Source: Erodium maritimum
Taxonomy: Eukaryota; Streptophyta; Magnoliopsida; Geraniales; Geraniaceae
Direction of reading: 5' to 3'
DNA length: 64,000 bases
Assembly: GCA_963921825.1 (NCBI GenBank)
Contig: OY997590.1
Span: 42,177,039 to 42,241,038, forward strand
Every line of letters begins with the position of its first letter. Position 1 is the first letter of the stretch. This document shows positions 36,211-46,821 of this stretch, in pieces. A program made the translations under genes and the position numbers. Under the pieces are notes generated by a model. The model saw only the letters and a program-made list of their open reading frames with translations, had not been told where the DNA came from and made no database searches.

Positions 36211-38390
36211 TTTTTTGAGCGAAATGTGAAACTTTTATTAATTTAAATCAACTACAATGCTGTAGATCGAAGAACAGGCTCTCCGACCCAAAAAGGACAG
36301 AATAAAGAACAATGGTTCGCTAATTCTTGTAATACTAGAACGACCACAGACGGTATTCTGACGCCTCTTGGGAAATGATATAATACGAGGGATGAGAAGG
36401 GGGTACCGGAAGTCCTGCTCCGAAAGATGGCCAAGGACCTCAACAGTAGTGGTGGGAGGCAACGCATCGTCTAGGGACCCCTTCCAGGGCTAGTCCCTGA
36501 TGCTCGGCCGGTCTAGCATTCCTCCTAGCGAGGGGCTGTTTCCCAACCTTCGCCTGATCCTCCTGAGACGCTACTGCCACCGACCTCTTAAGCGCTCAAG
36601 TCGCAACGCTCCCACCATCTCTAGACCCACTAGAAATAGGGGTTGGAACTTCAGAAACCGAATCAGCAGAGAGTTGACCGGACACTAGGCGGGTTTACCC
36701 CGAGCCACAGTACCGTTAGGTGCAGTGCTCGTGGAAACCCGGAGGCCCCTATCCAGAGATAAGGCGACCTTAAGTACTGTGCCCGAGGAAACGGGTGTGT
36801 AAGGAGCCTCTCCCCAATCCTTCGCATATGACTTTACCTGCTTATCTCTATGATATTCCAACAAAGAGGAGTCATACCTTGGAGTGCCTCTGACAGGCCA
36901 TGTGCAATCCTTTAGAACATGCCCAAGCCTTTCACAATTGTAACAGAAGCTCATGGGCTTGGAATAGGTCAGTTCAATCTTTACCCGCTCTAAGAAATCC
37001 TTAAACCGAAGGACTAGTGCTCGCTGGAGGGGCCTCTCAAGAAGGTGCCAAAACCGAACCTTGATGGTGCCACCCCATCACATTCCCCATCGGTCACTCA
37101 GGACATCCACACACGTCCCAAAAGCATCCCCTATGGATGTCCCCGTCTCTTTTGTCCAAACCACAGGTGGCAGACCTCGCACATGTGCCCACAACTGCAT
37201 ATGATCCAGAACAAGCAACTCCTGAGCAGAGGGGTTTAGATCCCCAAGCAGAAGGGCACGCCCGTCAAAGCACCAAGGCCCATTTCCCCTGACCCATGCC
37301 CGAGCTTCAGAGGATCGGAAGTAAAATCCGAAGAGGCCCGACCCTAGGTTCTTGACAACATGACCCTCGATAGTATTCCCCACGCGGTAGTGATGATACT
37401 TAAGAGGCTCTCCTTCCGGGGGGCCTTCGGTGACCACAACTTCCCCACCATACCCCATTGTTGACGAGCAATGTTTGTCGAGACGGTCGGAGAGAATGGA
37501 ACAACGACCTCGACCTCGTCTTCATCTTTAAACAAACAGGACGACAGACCATCCTGAAGGCCTGCTAGGGAGGCTTGAAGGTCCGGAGCCAAGGAAGTCG
37601 TGGACAAAGAGATCTTGTCCGTGTCCAGGTGCCGCGAACGATCGCAGGTCATCCCAGTTGGTATCGTGGGGCCTGCATGGATGAATGGGATCCTCCCCTG
37701 ATTGGGAAGGCACCGCCCTAACCCCAAGGCCTCCACCGTCGTCGTAGGAATATCCTCCATAGGCGCCTTGCCTTTGGCCGGATCCCGTTGCAACGGTGAA
37801 GCCTGTGGGGTAACAGAAGTAGAGAGGACGTGTTGGGGGTCGTGAGTCACAACCCTATGAATCGCGCCGCCAGGAATAATAGGAGCCAGAGCAAGGTCAT
37901 GACGTGGTTGAGAGGCCAACAAACTAAGGTTCGGTGGAGGCGACGTAGGGGAAGGCATTCGCGGGTTGCGTGGGGATGAAGCAACAGCGGAACGCCTTGC
38001 TGGTCATCCCCGTTTCGGTTTCACCCCAAGCGGCGGAGAGATTACCCCGATAGAAAAGGGTACTAACTCAGACAATGAGGTTGGAAGCACCGGTGCAGTG
38101 GGGGAGAGAGAAGAAAGGAGGAAGAAACCAAAACAAGAGGTTTCGGTCGTCTCCTTTAGCGGGTCTAATCCCCAGCACCAAGCACGGTCTGCGAGGGATT
38201 TGACAACACCAAGCCGGAAGCGACAAGGCTGCCACAGGCCACGGGTGCAGTAGCTTCCATGACATGTGTTGGCATGACAGTCAGCGAGGCAACGACGGGA
38301 ATAGAATGAGGGAGCTCCAAAGATTCGTAGAGGCAGTTAGGGCTAGACTAGGTCTTAATTACGAGAGAGTATTTTTTTTGTTAAAAGTAA
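36211..38390 (-). mobile_element. LINE-C, ORF2-less L1 copy
   Basis: The tail on the minus strand (aataaaagtttcacatttcgc followed by A6) ends at 36211. The bases tttgtattgtc occur at both sides (36200-36210 and 38391-38401) and look like the TSD. Inside are only a leader, ORF1 and about 300 bases of 3' end: ORF2, normally about 4 kb, is absent. This is an internally deleted LINE, or an insertion of such an RNA. Confidence 0.65.
36600..37958 (-). pseudogene. LINE-C ORF1: DUF4283 and zinc knuckle (frameshifted)
   Basis: From the N-terminus: a proline-rich start (MPSPTSPPPNLSLL, 37958), an acidic patch (FKDEDEVEVVVPFS), then in another frame (37078-37458) the DUF4283-type stretch GHVVKNLGSGLFGFYF...WVRGNGPWCFDGRALLL. 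A third frame (36685-36954) carries a CCHC knuckle, CYNCERLGHVLKDC. This is the common plant L1 ORF1 plan, an RNA-binding chaperone. At least two frameshifts separate the parts. The second copy is at 50866-52310. Confidence 0.82.
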
Positions 38391-38817
38391 TTTGTATTGT
38401 CTTTTAATGCTTTAGTTTTTGGACAAAGTTTGTTATGGGTTGACCTCTGATATTATTCCTTATAATATTTACCGTTGTAAAATCTGAATATTAAACTAGA
38501 ACAAAGTGTAGTACAAAAAAAAGGAAAATAGAATCCTTGGTCTCTATGTTCTATAGGCATCCGATGAATGACGTATTCTTGATTGTTTGTTCAATACTTC
38601 TCATCTACACCATATAATTAATTGTATATTTTTTCTAGAGTGCTTTGCCTATGAAGGAAAGAACAATGTATGGGTGACTATTTGACCAACACGGCGTGTA
38701 TGAGTTCATGTACTTCTTTTTTTAAGCTGAAATTTGAACATGAAATATGTATGTATTCGAATTTCATTGGATTTTATATCTTGCGAGTCAAAATCGGAGC
38801 TCGTATGAGAAAATTAT

Positions 38818-39803
38818 TGTTGTAAATGTAGTACCCCCAAACCAGAATACGAGACTCACACAAGATTATCAATCAGATCCGTGGAAAAGAACTGACGTGA
38901 TTCAATCCACAAAGGACACCGATAACCTGACTTTCCAACCCCCGATCGCAGGACACAATCGATAAATGCTAAATGTCTGATAGGCGGATAACGCCGAACA
39001 AATAATAAAGTGCAGAAATTAAAACAGAGACAACTATATACGTGGTTCGACAATGTGGCTACACCCACAGGAAAACGACGAGCTCCTTGTATTATCCGAG
39101 AAATAATCCGAAAATTACAAACCTAATTCCTTATTTCTCAATACAAATCGATAATCTATAAAAGGAAAATACCCAACCTTTTGATACCAATAAACTCACG
39201 AAATCACCTTGCTTACCTTCCTAGTTGCTGCTGAAAATCACCAATTCTGTCCCCTACAATTAATGCTCCTTAGTTCATTGATTTCGCAGTCCCTTCAAGA
39301 AAGACATGTCTTTCTCTCCCTTTGCTGCAACATCAAATTAGGAACAATAATGATAGGGCCAAAGAACTTAATCTCGTGGGCCACACTCCAAAAAACAACC
39401 AGAGAAAAGATTGATTCAAATGACAACCAATCTCGTTATTTCTTCTTTCTCGGAGTTTACCCAGCCCACCAAAACTAGTTTTCCTTTGCTTTTCTCTACG
39501 TAAATATGAAGCCGCCATAAAACTTGATCAATAGATCATTCATGGTGAACCATCATAGAAGAAGCACATGGAAGAGCATGTCTTGCCCAATGTTGCCGCT
39601 GCACCCGAGAAACCAGAGAAGCATAATTGTTCTTCTCTCTCTGTACAAGACCAGCCCCCTCTCTCCCTCAAAATGAGACCAGATCCCTTTTTGTTCCCTT
39701 GTTCCCAAACATGACCTAATGGGCTTTGGGCTTAAGTTGTACTATGGGCTTGAGACATGTCTGGGCCTGATTTCTTGGGCCATTTTGTTGCCAAAAAATA
39801 ACA
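38818..39803. mobile_element. Solo LTR (986 bp) with TSD attat
   Basis: It starts tgttgtaaatg and ends aaaaaataaca (TG...CA) and is flanked by attat (38813-38817 and 39804-39808). The empty site is preserved in arm B near 50195-50200, which proves the insertion. It contains a gtggttcgacaatgtggcta motif often seen in plant copia LTRs. It is not the family of copia copy 1. Confidence 0.9.
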
Positions 39804-39930
39804 ATTATATCATTTGAAAGACCGATCAAACTCTAAGCTTTCTTAACCAACTTTGATTTTTTCCCTATACTTAATCTTTATAAGTGGCATACCCTGAAAT
39901 AAATTCTTGGATCCGCCAAGTCTTTCTTAG

Positions 39931-41433
39931 TTCAAAAAAAAAATGCACAAGTAGCACTCACCTGGAAAAAACAGCTCTCAACTAACCTTAAGCCAAAGGA
40001 TCCGCCGCCACCATCTTTCTTTCCATCGTCGCTGGCAACTTAGGGCTCCGGCCTGGGTCATCACCGACGATAGTAGTTCTTAACCTTCCTCATTCATTTT
40101 TTTCTTCTCCAGCCTTCATCTTGCTTTCTCTGTCGACACAACGAGGACATTTCAGATCTGAAGCTTGCTCGTCAATTCTAGGATAGCTCAGAGCTCATTC
40201 CTCTTCGGGATTTGTTGTGACTAGGAGTCGTCCCCTTCCGTCCTACCTTGCTGGATTCTCTGAGAAGGTCATATTCTCGATTTTCCTCAAGACCCGAGAG
40301 TTTGGTCGGGTCTTGTTGGTTCATATGACAGGCGGTGCTGGGTGGCCCTCGTCGACGGTGAGGGGATGTGCATGTAGTGGTTCGTGTTCCAGATCCAGCC
40401 TTGTGACCGGATTTTCGGTCGGGAGCTACTGGTCGTGCTTCTCTACTATGACTTACCGATGTTCGAGGTCATCCGTCTTCTGGAGAGCTTGTTTTCGACC
40501 GGAGCACTTGCTCCTCTCGGTAGGGTCCGCCTAATTTCGTTCTCGCAGGTGCTCGGAAGAGGTGTAGCATGGTCTCCGGTCATGTTTGTGGAGTCTTCTT
40601 GTACGCGTGGGGCTCGTTCTTGTGTTCCTCGACAGTTTGGGTGGGTTTGGTTGTTTCGTGCTCATCTCCTCTCAAATGCTCCGGTGTCTACGGACAGTTC
40701 TTCCGTCCAAGTTCCGACTACGACATCATCGGACTTCACCGGATTTCGGGTCAGTGAAAGCGACTCTTGGTTCGTAGCTCTTCGAGATGAGGCTCCCGTC
40801 GTCCTTTTAATGCTTTCAGATTTGTGTGGTGTCACTACTTTCCTTGTGATTCGATTTGCTCTTTGCTTTTCTCCTTTCTCACCCGCTTTTCGGTCGGGAC
40901 CTCGTCAAATGGATAGGTTTTGGCCTACGACAAGTCGTCTTAGCCTCTTGGCTTTCTGTGAAAAGCGAGGTACGGTGCGATTTCAAGGTCTTAGTTGTTC
41001 CGGTGGTGGTTGGTCAACGGGCCTGTTTTTATCGGTTTTACAGTGTTGGTCGTCGACGCGATGGTCGCCTCCCTCATGGGGTGGGAGGCGCCGGTGATTC
41101 AGGGATTTCTCATAGGTTTTGGTAGTTATTGGTCTTCTTGGAGCGCTGGGTGGCCCGTTTTGGTGTTTTTTTTTTCTGTTATGGGCTTAATGGTAGGAAA
41201 ATCCCAGTTTTAGACCTTATTCTATTTTTCTGGTTGTATTGTTGCCCCCCTTATTGGGAACTCTCCGTCTGTGCTTCAAGTTAGGAAAATTTCGGTTTAG
41301 GCTTTGTTAGACCCGACCTTCGTCTCTGTAATGTAAGCCTTGTTGCTTCGTCTTCTCTAGAGGGTTTATCTCTTGTTTTTGCTATTTCATCTTGAAGGCT
41401 TGAATTAATAAATTCTCGTTTGCTGATAAAGAA
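39931..41433 (+). mobile_element. Unclassified 1.5-kb retroposon
   Basis: A 13-base imperfect duplication (aagtctttcttag at 39918-39930; aagtcttgcttag at 41434-41446) bounds it, and its 3' end, cgtttgctgataaagaa, resembles the LINE-B tail. These point to LINE-type retroposition. It holds a 237-codon frame (40384-41097) and several overlapping frames. I recognise no domain in any of them. It may be a non-autonomous LINE or a retrocopy of an unknown transcript. Confidence 0.55.
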
Positions 41434-41803
41434 AAGTCTTGCTTAGCCCATGTCATGTCCTTATTAAGAGCATATACATCAAAGGGATCATGGTATGCAG
41501 ATCATGTAGTAAATAAGATGATTTGTGGATACGAACCCCTGAAAATAAGGTGGTTCCATATTGAGAGGATCATGTATGAGGATCATGGTTTGTAAAAGTG
41601 CTTAGTGAATAATTAATTATTCTTTTTTGAATTTGTTTAACTCATATTTAAAACACTAAATACTAAACAAAATTGTTAAAAAATTGATAAAATTAATTAG
41701 TAAATAAATAAATTAACTAAGATGTAAAACTTATAAATAAATAAAATTAATTAACTCCCTGAATAATAAATCAAACTACAATGCTTTTGGTACTTCAAAT
41801 TTA

Positions 41804-43159
41804 TTAATTCATCTCACTCGTCGTCGTCGCTTGAGCCTTGGTAATTCGCTCCAAACCGACCCCATATGTGCTCCAAAAGGTATGTTGGAGTTGTTGATGG
41901 GTCTCATCATTTGTGACTCTAATTCGAGCACGCAACCGGTCTCGGTAGGGAAAGGGACCTCCTTGATGACATCGTTGAGGTGGTGTCCAACCTGGTATTT
42001 CCGAAGGGGGCTTGTAATACAATTCGTCATCCCCTACTTCGTATCGGTTGTGTTCATCCTCCACAATCATGTTGTGTAGAATGATACAAGCATGCATCAT
42101 ATCAACCAAAGTCATCATGTTCCAAACACGATCGGGCCTTGAAATTACATGCCACCGTGCTTGGAGGACTCCAAAAGCTCGTTCAATATCTTTCTAAGCA
42201 CATTCTTGGACTTTAGCAAACGATTTCTCTCTATAGTATAGGAATGGCGAATCGACTTCACGAATCGACTCCATGAGGGGTAAATACCGTCAACTAAATA
42301 ATATAGGCGGTCATAACGATGCCCATTGATCTCGTACTCCACGGCAAGGTCACGACCATGGAAAGAGTCGTCGAATAAGTGGTCGGCGTGATAGACGTTG
42401 ATGTCATTGTTCGAGCCAAACATCTCGAAAAACATATGCCAAATTCACAAATCACGGGACTCCACCGCTTCCAACATAACGTTGGATCCCCATGGTGGTC
42501 TCCCTAATCGTAGGCTCCTTGTAATGCGGTTGGGAAATTCTTCCACTCTCAATGCATCTAGTCAAGACTGCCAAACATACCGGGGAATCCTCGGTTGTAC
42601 CCCGGTTCGAGTAATCGCTGCATGTCCTCCGGATTTGGCTTCCGTTCGTATTCCTCCATGAAAACCTCAATAACGGCCTTACAAAAACATTTTACACATT
42701 TAAGTATAGTACTTACCCACATGCGTAGGGTTTCGTCCAATGAATCGGCCAAGCACCCATACGCTAGCATTCGTATCGCGGCGGTGCATTTTTGGTACGT
42801 TTATAACCCCAAGCGTCCCGCACCGTCCGACTTCTGGACGAAGTAATCGTCATGCTCCACTACCGGATCCATAACCCGTTGAAAGAGTGGTCTGGACATA
42901 CGAAATCGATGCTTGAACATATCGGGCCCATAGGTTGGCTGCTCGTAAAATAATCCTACATCAATCGGTTGTGGCCTTCGAGGCGACCTCTATCAATCTC
43001 TCGCCGAGAATATTCCCCACTTTTGATCCTTTTCCTCCACGCGTTGAATTTTGGCATTTCTCTCTGGATCATTCTATTGGTCCTCCATCGGAGTCGTTTC
43101 TCCCAAGCACAAAGTTTGTCTTCGACCTCCTCCCTCGTTTGAGCCTCGTCGTTAGACAT
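41804..43159 (-). pseudogene. Harbinger (DDE_Tnp_4) transposase, broken
   Basis: Minus-strand pieces in order: MSNDEAQTREEVEDKL (43159), LAYGCLADSLDETLRM, FGSLD then a TAG (42558-42560) before MHWEWKNFPTA, then GSNNDINV (catalytic Asp codon 42403-42405), YYLVDGIYPSWSRFVKSI, and DMMHACIILHNMIVEDE near the end. These are the classic plant HARBI1/ALP1-like signatures. Two Asp residues are still visible. The region of the third acid (KNVLRKILNELLES) is frameshifted. At least three stops prevent expression. The enzyme would cut and join the TIRs. Confidence 0.85.
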
Positions 43160-43339
43160 TTTTTATATAAATAAGTGTGAAAAATTGGAGAGGAAACGTA
43201 GAGAGAATTTTAAGAGAACTGGTGTGGGTTGGATGAATGGGGGAAGGGGTATTTATAGGTGGGGATTTTTTTTTATATTATTGAATTGAATTAAAAAAAA
43301 TAATTACCGTTGTATTTCCGAATTTTTTCGTGTCTTAAT

Positions 43340-43550
43340 ACGCCACGTGGCGTGATACCATTGGGCGTCGATGAACACACGAACTGCGAACACCCGAACC
43401 ATAAATATGGTTCGCGGTGCGCACCTCGCACCATGACTTGCGAGTTTGTGGTTTGCGGTTGGCGAACCACGCACGCCACAACGTGCAAATAGCGAACCAC
43501 GAATTCGTGATTAGCGGTGCGTTGTTCGGGTGCGATATTCGCATGATGTG
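43340..43550. repeat. Subterminal gcgaaccac-type repeats in Harbinger 1
   Basis: Inverted and direct copies of a gcgaacc / ggttcgc core (for example atggttcgcggtgcg, gcgaaccacgaattcgtg) cluster within 220 bases of the right end. Element 2 has a similar cluster at 45360-45500. Such subterminal motifs are typical transposase-binding sites. Confidence 0.7.
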
Positions 43551-43560
43551 TGTGCTCTAA

Positions 43561-45540
43561 GAGCATGTACGGTGGAAATGATCACATATGGGGATCACAT
43601 TGTGAGAATCATGTGCTGACTAGGATGAATTATGATGTGCGCTCTTTAAACTGAGTTATGTTCCATAGTGTGAGGATCATATATGAGAATCATGATTCGT
43701 AGAAATGTCGAGTGGATGTTGATTGGATAATTAATTATTCTTTCGCTAATTTTTTTTAATTCAGATTGAAAATAGTAAATACTAAATAAAATTGATAAAA
43801 TTAAGTAATAAAAAAATTGATTAACTAAAATGCAAAGATAATTAATAAAAAAAATTAATTAACTAAAATAGATAATTAAACTTGAAATTTTATTACTCTC
43901 CGAATAATACATTTGAAAAGACAGTTGGTACGTAGAGGAATCATCTCACTCGTAGTATGAGTCATGGTAAGTCACTCCAAACCGACCCCATATGTGCTCA
44001 ACAAGGTCATTTTTGAGTTGTCGGTGGGTTAGATCATTTGTGACACTCAGTCGACAATCTAAGGGATCTCGGTAGGCCAGGGGCCCTCCTTGGTGCCATC
44101 GTCTAGGTGGTGTTCAATCTGGTATTTCTGGTGGGGGCTTATAATACAAATCGACATCTCTTGCTTCATACCTATCGCGTTAATCCATTACAATCATGTT
44201 GTGTAGTATGATACAAGTGTGCATGATATCAGCCAACGTCGTCTTCTTCCAAAAACGAGCAAGCCGAGAAATTACGTGCCACCGTGCTTGGAGGACCCCA
44301 AAATCACTTTTAATACCTTTCCGACAACCTTCTTATACTTTAGCAAAAAAAAATTATTTGCGAGTCGGGATGGCGAATCGACTTCACGAACCAACTCTAT
44401 GATGGGTAAATTCCGTCAACCAAATAATAAGTTCGATCGTACCGATTCCCGTTGATCTCGTACCAACATAACAGTTGGATCCCCGTGGTGGTCTCCATGG
44501 CCATTGGATCCTTGCAATGCGGTTGGACAATTCTTCCACTCCTAGTGCATGCAGTTAAGACTACCAATCATATCGAGGAATCCTCGGTTGTACCCCGATT
44601 CGAGTAATTGGCTTACACTCGTATTCCTCAATAAAAAACTTAATAATAGACTTGCAAAAACGTTTAGTACATTCGATTATGGTATTTACCCCCATACGTA
44701 GGGATTCGTCCAATTAATCGGTCGAGCACCCATACGGTAGCATTCCTATCGTGGCGATGCATTTCTGATGTGTTGTTAACCCCATGCGTCATAAAGCATC
44801 CCGCTACTGAACGAACTAATAGTCATGCTCCGCTACCTTTTCCATCATCCGTTGAAAGAGTGACCAGGATATACGGAATCGACGCCTAAACATATCGGGC
44901 CCATAGGTTGGATCCTCGACGAAATAATTCTGCATCAGTCGGTTGTAGGCTTTGACACGAACTTTGTCAATCATACGCCGAGAAGGTCCACCTTATTCAA
45001 TCCTTTCCCTCCATGCACTGATCTTTAGCATTGCTTTCTCTAACATTTTGGTCATCCCTTTGTCGAATTCGTTCATCCATTGCTCGAAATTAGGCTTCCA
45101 ACTCCTCCCTCATTTGAGGCTCGTCGTCGGACGTTTTGGATCGAAATATAGGTACAAAATTTGGGATTTTGATAGGGAAAGAAGAGAGAAATTGGATAGA
45201 AGTGTTAGTGGTTTGATGAATAAGGGAATGTGCATTTAAAGGTGGAGAAAAAGAATAATTTTTGTATTCAGTTTGTATTTTATTTAATTAAAAAAGAGAA
45301 AAAAATTACCGTTTGATTTAGTCCGAATTTTTTTCCCTCACACGTGTCACGTTGTGATTGGGCCAACTACGACTTGCGAGTCGCGAACAAACGACTCACA
45401 ATAATGAGTCGCGGTTCGCATATGTACTCACAATTCGCGTTTTAACGATTCGCGCTCCACACACTCTACGACATACGAACCGCGAACTATTAAAATGTGT
45501 TCGGCGAGTCAGAGACGTGATCCTTGCGCTGCAAGTACTC
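43561..45540 (-). mobile_element. PIF/Harbinger element 2
   Basis: It starts gagcatgtacggtgg right after the shared TAA and ends gcaagtactc before TAA (45541-45543). Organisation and orientation match element 1, with the same AT-rich aataattaattattctttt segment inside the left end. It is more decayed. Confidence 0.8.
43944..45136 (-). pseudogene. Harbinger 2 transposase remnant
   Basis: Traces of the element 1 protein remain: a start resembling MSDDEPQMREEL (about 45135) and an IMHTCIILHNMIV block near 44190-44220. About 130 bases or more that hold GSNNDINV in element 1 are missing (join near 44455-44465), so one catalytic Asp is gone. Many stops are present. Confidence 0.7.
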
Positions 45541-45543
45541 TAA

Positions 45544-46495
45544 GTTATGAGTCCACTTTAGCTCACTTTACACATGATTCAAATATCAACGTCACGCAAT
45601 AAATGTTACTTTTTGATACCCTAGTTCTTGTCCCAATGCGTATAAAATAAAAAAATAAAGGCGAGGAAGATTACCCCATATTTGACTCATGAAAACTCTT
45701 TTCTATCGATTATCAAGGTAGAGCATATACACAATCTTACTTGGCTACTTGTAGTTCTCTTTAGGAATACCGATTATTGTGAGGATGTTTGAAAAATTAG
45801 GAGAATTGCATAGAGCCAAAAAATATGGTTCGAGATAAAATGAAATGTCATATCTAACTTAGTCTAAAAATGCATGAATAAAACAAAAATCGATCACATA
45901 CTGCAATAATTAAGGATAAATATAATTAAAGTGTAGTTAAGACCTACAAATCGACTTCCTGAGATCGTTAAGATTCGACGTTATACCTATCAGGATAACA
46001 TCACCTAATGATTATATTTCATCACAATTTAATAATATAGCAACCCATACAATTAAATTAACATATACAAAAATAAATTACTACACATCCTAACTTAATC
46101 GAGATGCACTTAAGAGATGGAATAATCCTTCATTCATGTTCAAGTCTAATTTTTAGTGTAAGTCGAGCAATTATTATAGATTCATGATTTCCTCTCGATT
46201 GAATCTACCAACAACCTCGCCTATTCAGAAAATGAGCTCTAGATGGTTGTTATGTACGCGCTTTACACACTGACCCTATTTTCCCTTTAGGTATACAGTC
46301 GCTTCTCCTTGGGCGGCCATCGTCGCTTTTCGTGACATTTCTCGGCCTCTTCACACTACTAGAGATTGGAGGTGGGCGGTTAAGAGGCTTGGGACTCAGA
46401 GTTTTACTTTGAGTTGTCGAATTGGCTGTGTTACTACTCTATCGGCGACAAGTCTGAGCACGATTGTTTTGTACGGAGTCAGGATGTACCACGCT

Positions 46496-46531
<36 letters not shown>

Positions 46532-46757
46532 CTAGTAGCTTGCAAGATCTTTCGACTAGTTGGATTTATGAAGAATTTCGGATTTGGGGAGAATGGATCG
46601 TCATCACTGTGAGAGGACTCGGGCGCGCGTCCACGATCCTCCTCGACACCGTGGAACCTCTGGCCACTTGATGTCACCATGCTTCAAGTAGAGGGTTGTT
46701 GGGTTATCTGGGAAAGTAACTCCTTCATGTCAAGAACAACAGATCAACCTTCCTCCT
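45544..46757. other. Unassigned region with a long G tract
   Basis: I recognise no element or gene. A plus-strand stretch at 46290-46490 reads as a plausible protein (SPWAAIVAFRDIS, RDWRWAVKRLG) but has no family I can name. A run of 35 Gs lies at 46496-46530. Confidence 0.5.
46496..46530. repeat. Poly(G) tract, 35 bases
   Basis: An uninterrupted run of 35 Gs after accacgct. This could be real or a sequencing/assembly artefact; it explains the glycine- and proline-rich frames on both strands here. Confidence 0.9.
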
Positions 46758-46821
46758 CTCTGACAGGATCGAAAAATATCATATGTTCGCAGCGGAATAA
46801 ACATAATCGATCCAAAAACAA
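46758..46821 (-). repeat. Short LTR fragment
   Basis: The bases around tcgcagcggaataaac and gatccaaaa..atctattg match the start of the LTR at 49693-50074. The match stops where the gypsy fragment begins. It may be the other LTR of that element, cut by later events. Confidence 0.55.

Larger units (their letters stand above)
36600..39917 (-). repeat. Inverted duplication, arm A
   Basis: The region matches 50093-52394 in opposite orientation, with LINE-C ORF1 and about 540 bases beyond its 5' boundary (38391-38817 and 39804-39917). The match passes straight through the LINE-C border, so both arms come from one LINE-bearing ancestor. Arm A is interrupted by the solo LTR at 38818-39803, absent from arm B. 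Similarity is about 85-90% by eye. Confidence 0.82.
41468..43557 (-). mobile_element. PIF/Harbinger element 1
   Basis: Terminal inverted repeats start gagcatatacatca (left) and, in reverse, gagcacacacatca (right), flanked by TAA on each side (41465-41467 and 43558-43560), the 3-bp target of this superfamily. It contains a degraded transposase (41804-43159) and a repeat-rich subterminal region at the right. It joins element 2 directly at the shared TAA. Confidence 0.85.

Noticed and set aside
38391..38405. tttgtattgtctttt as the 5' end of a second, independent LINE insertion in arm B
   Set aside because: Arm B has a diverged version (tttatatattctttt) and similarity continues beyond it, so the flank was duplicated together with the LINE.
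46396..46680. Poly-proline minus-strand frame
   Set aside because: It is produced by the run of 35 Gs.
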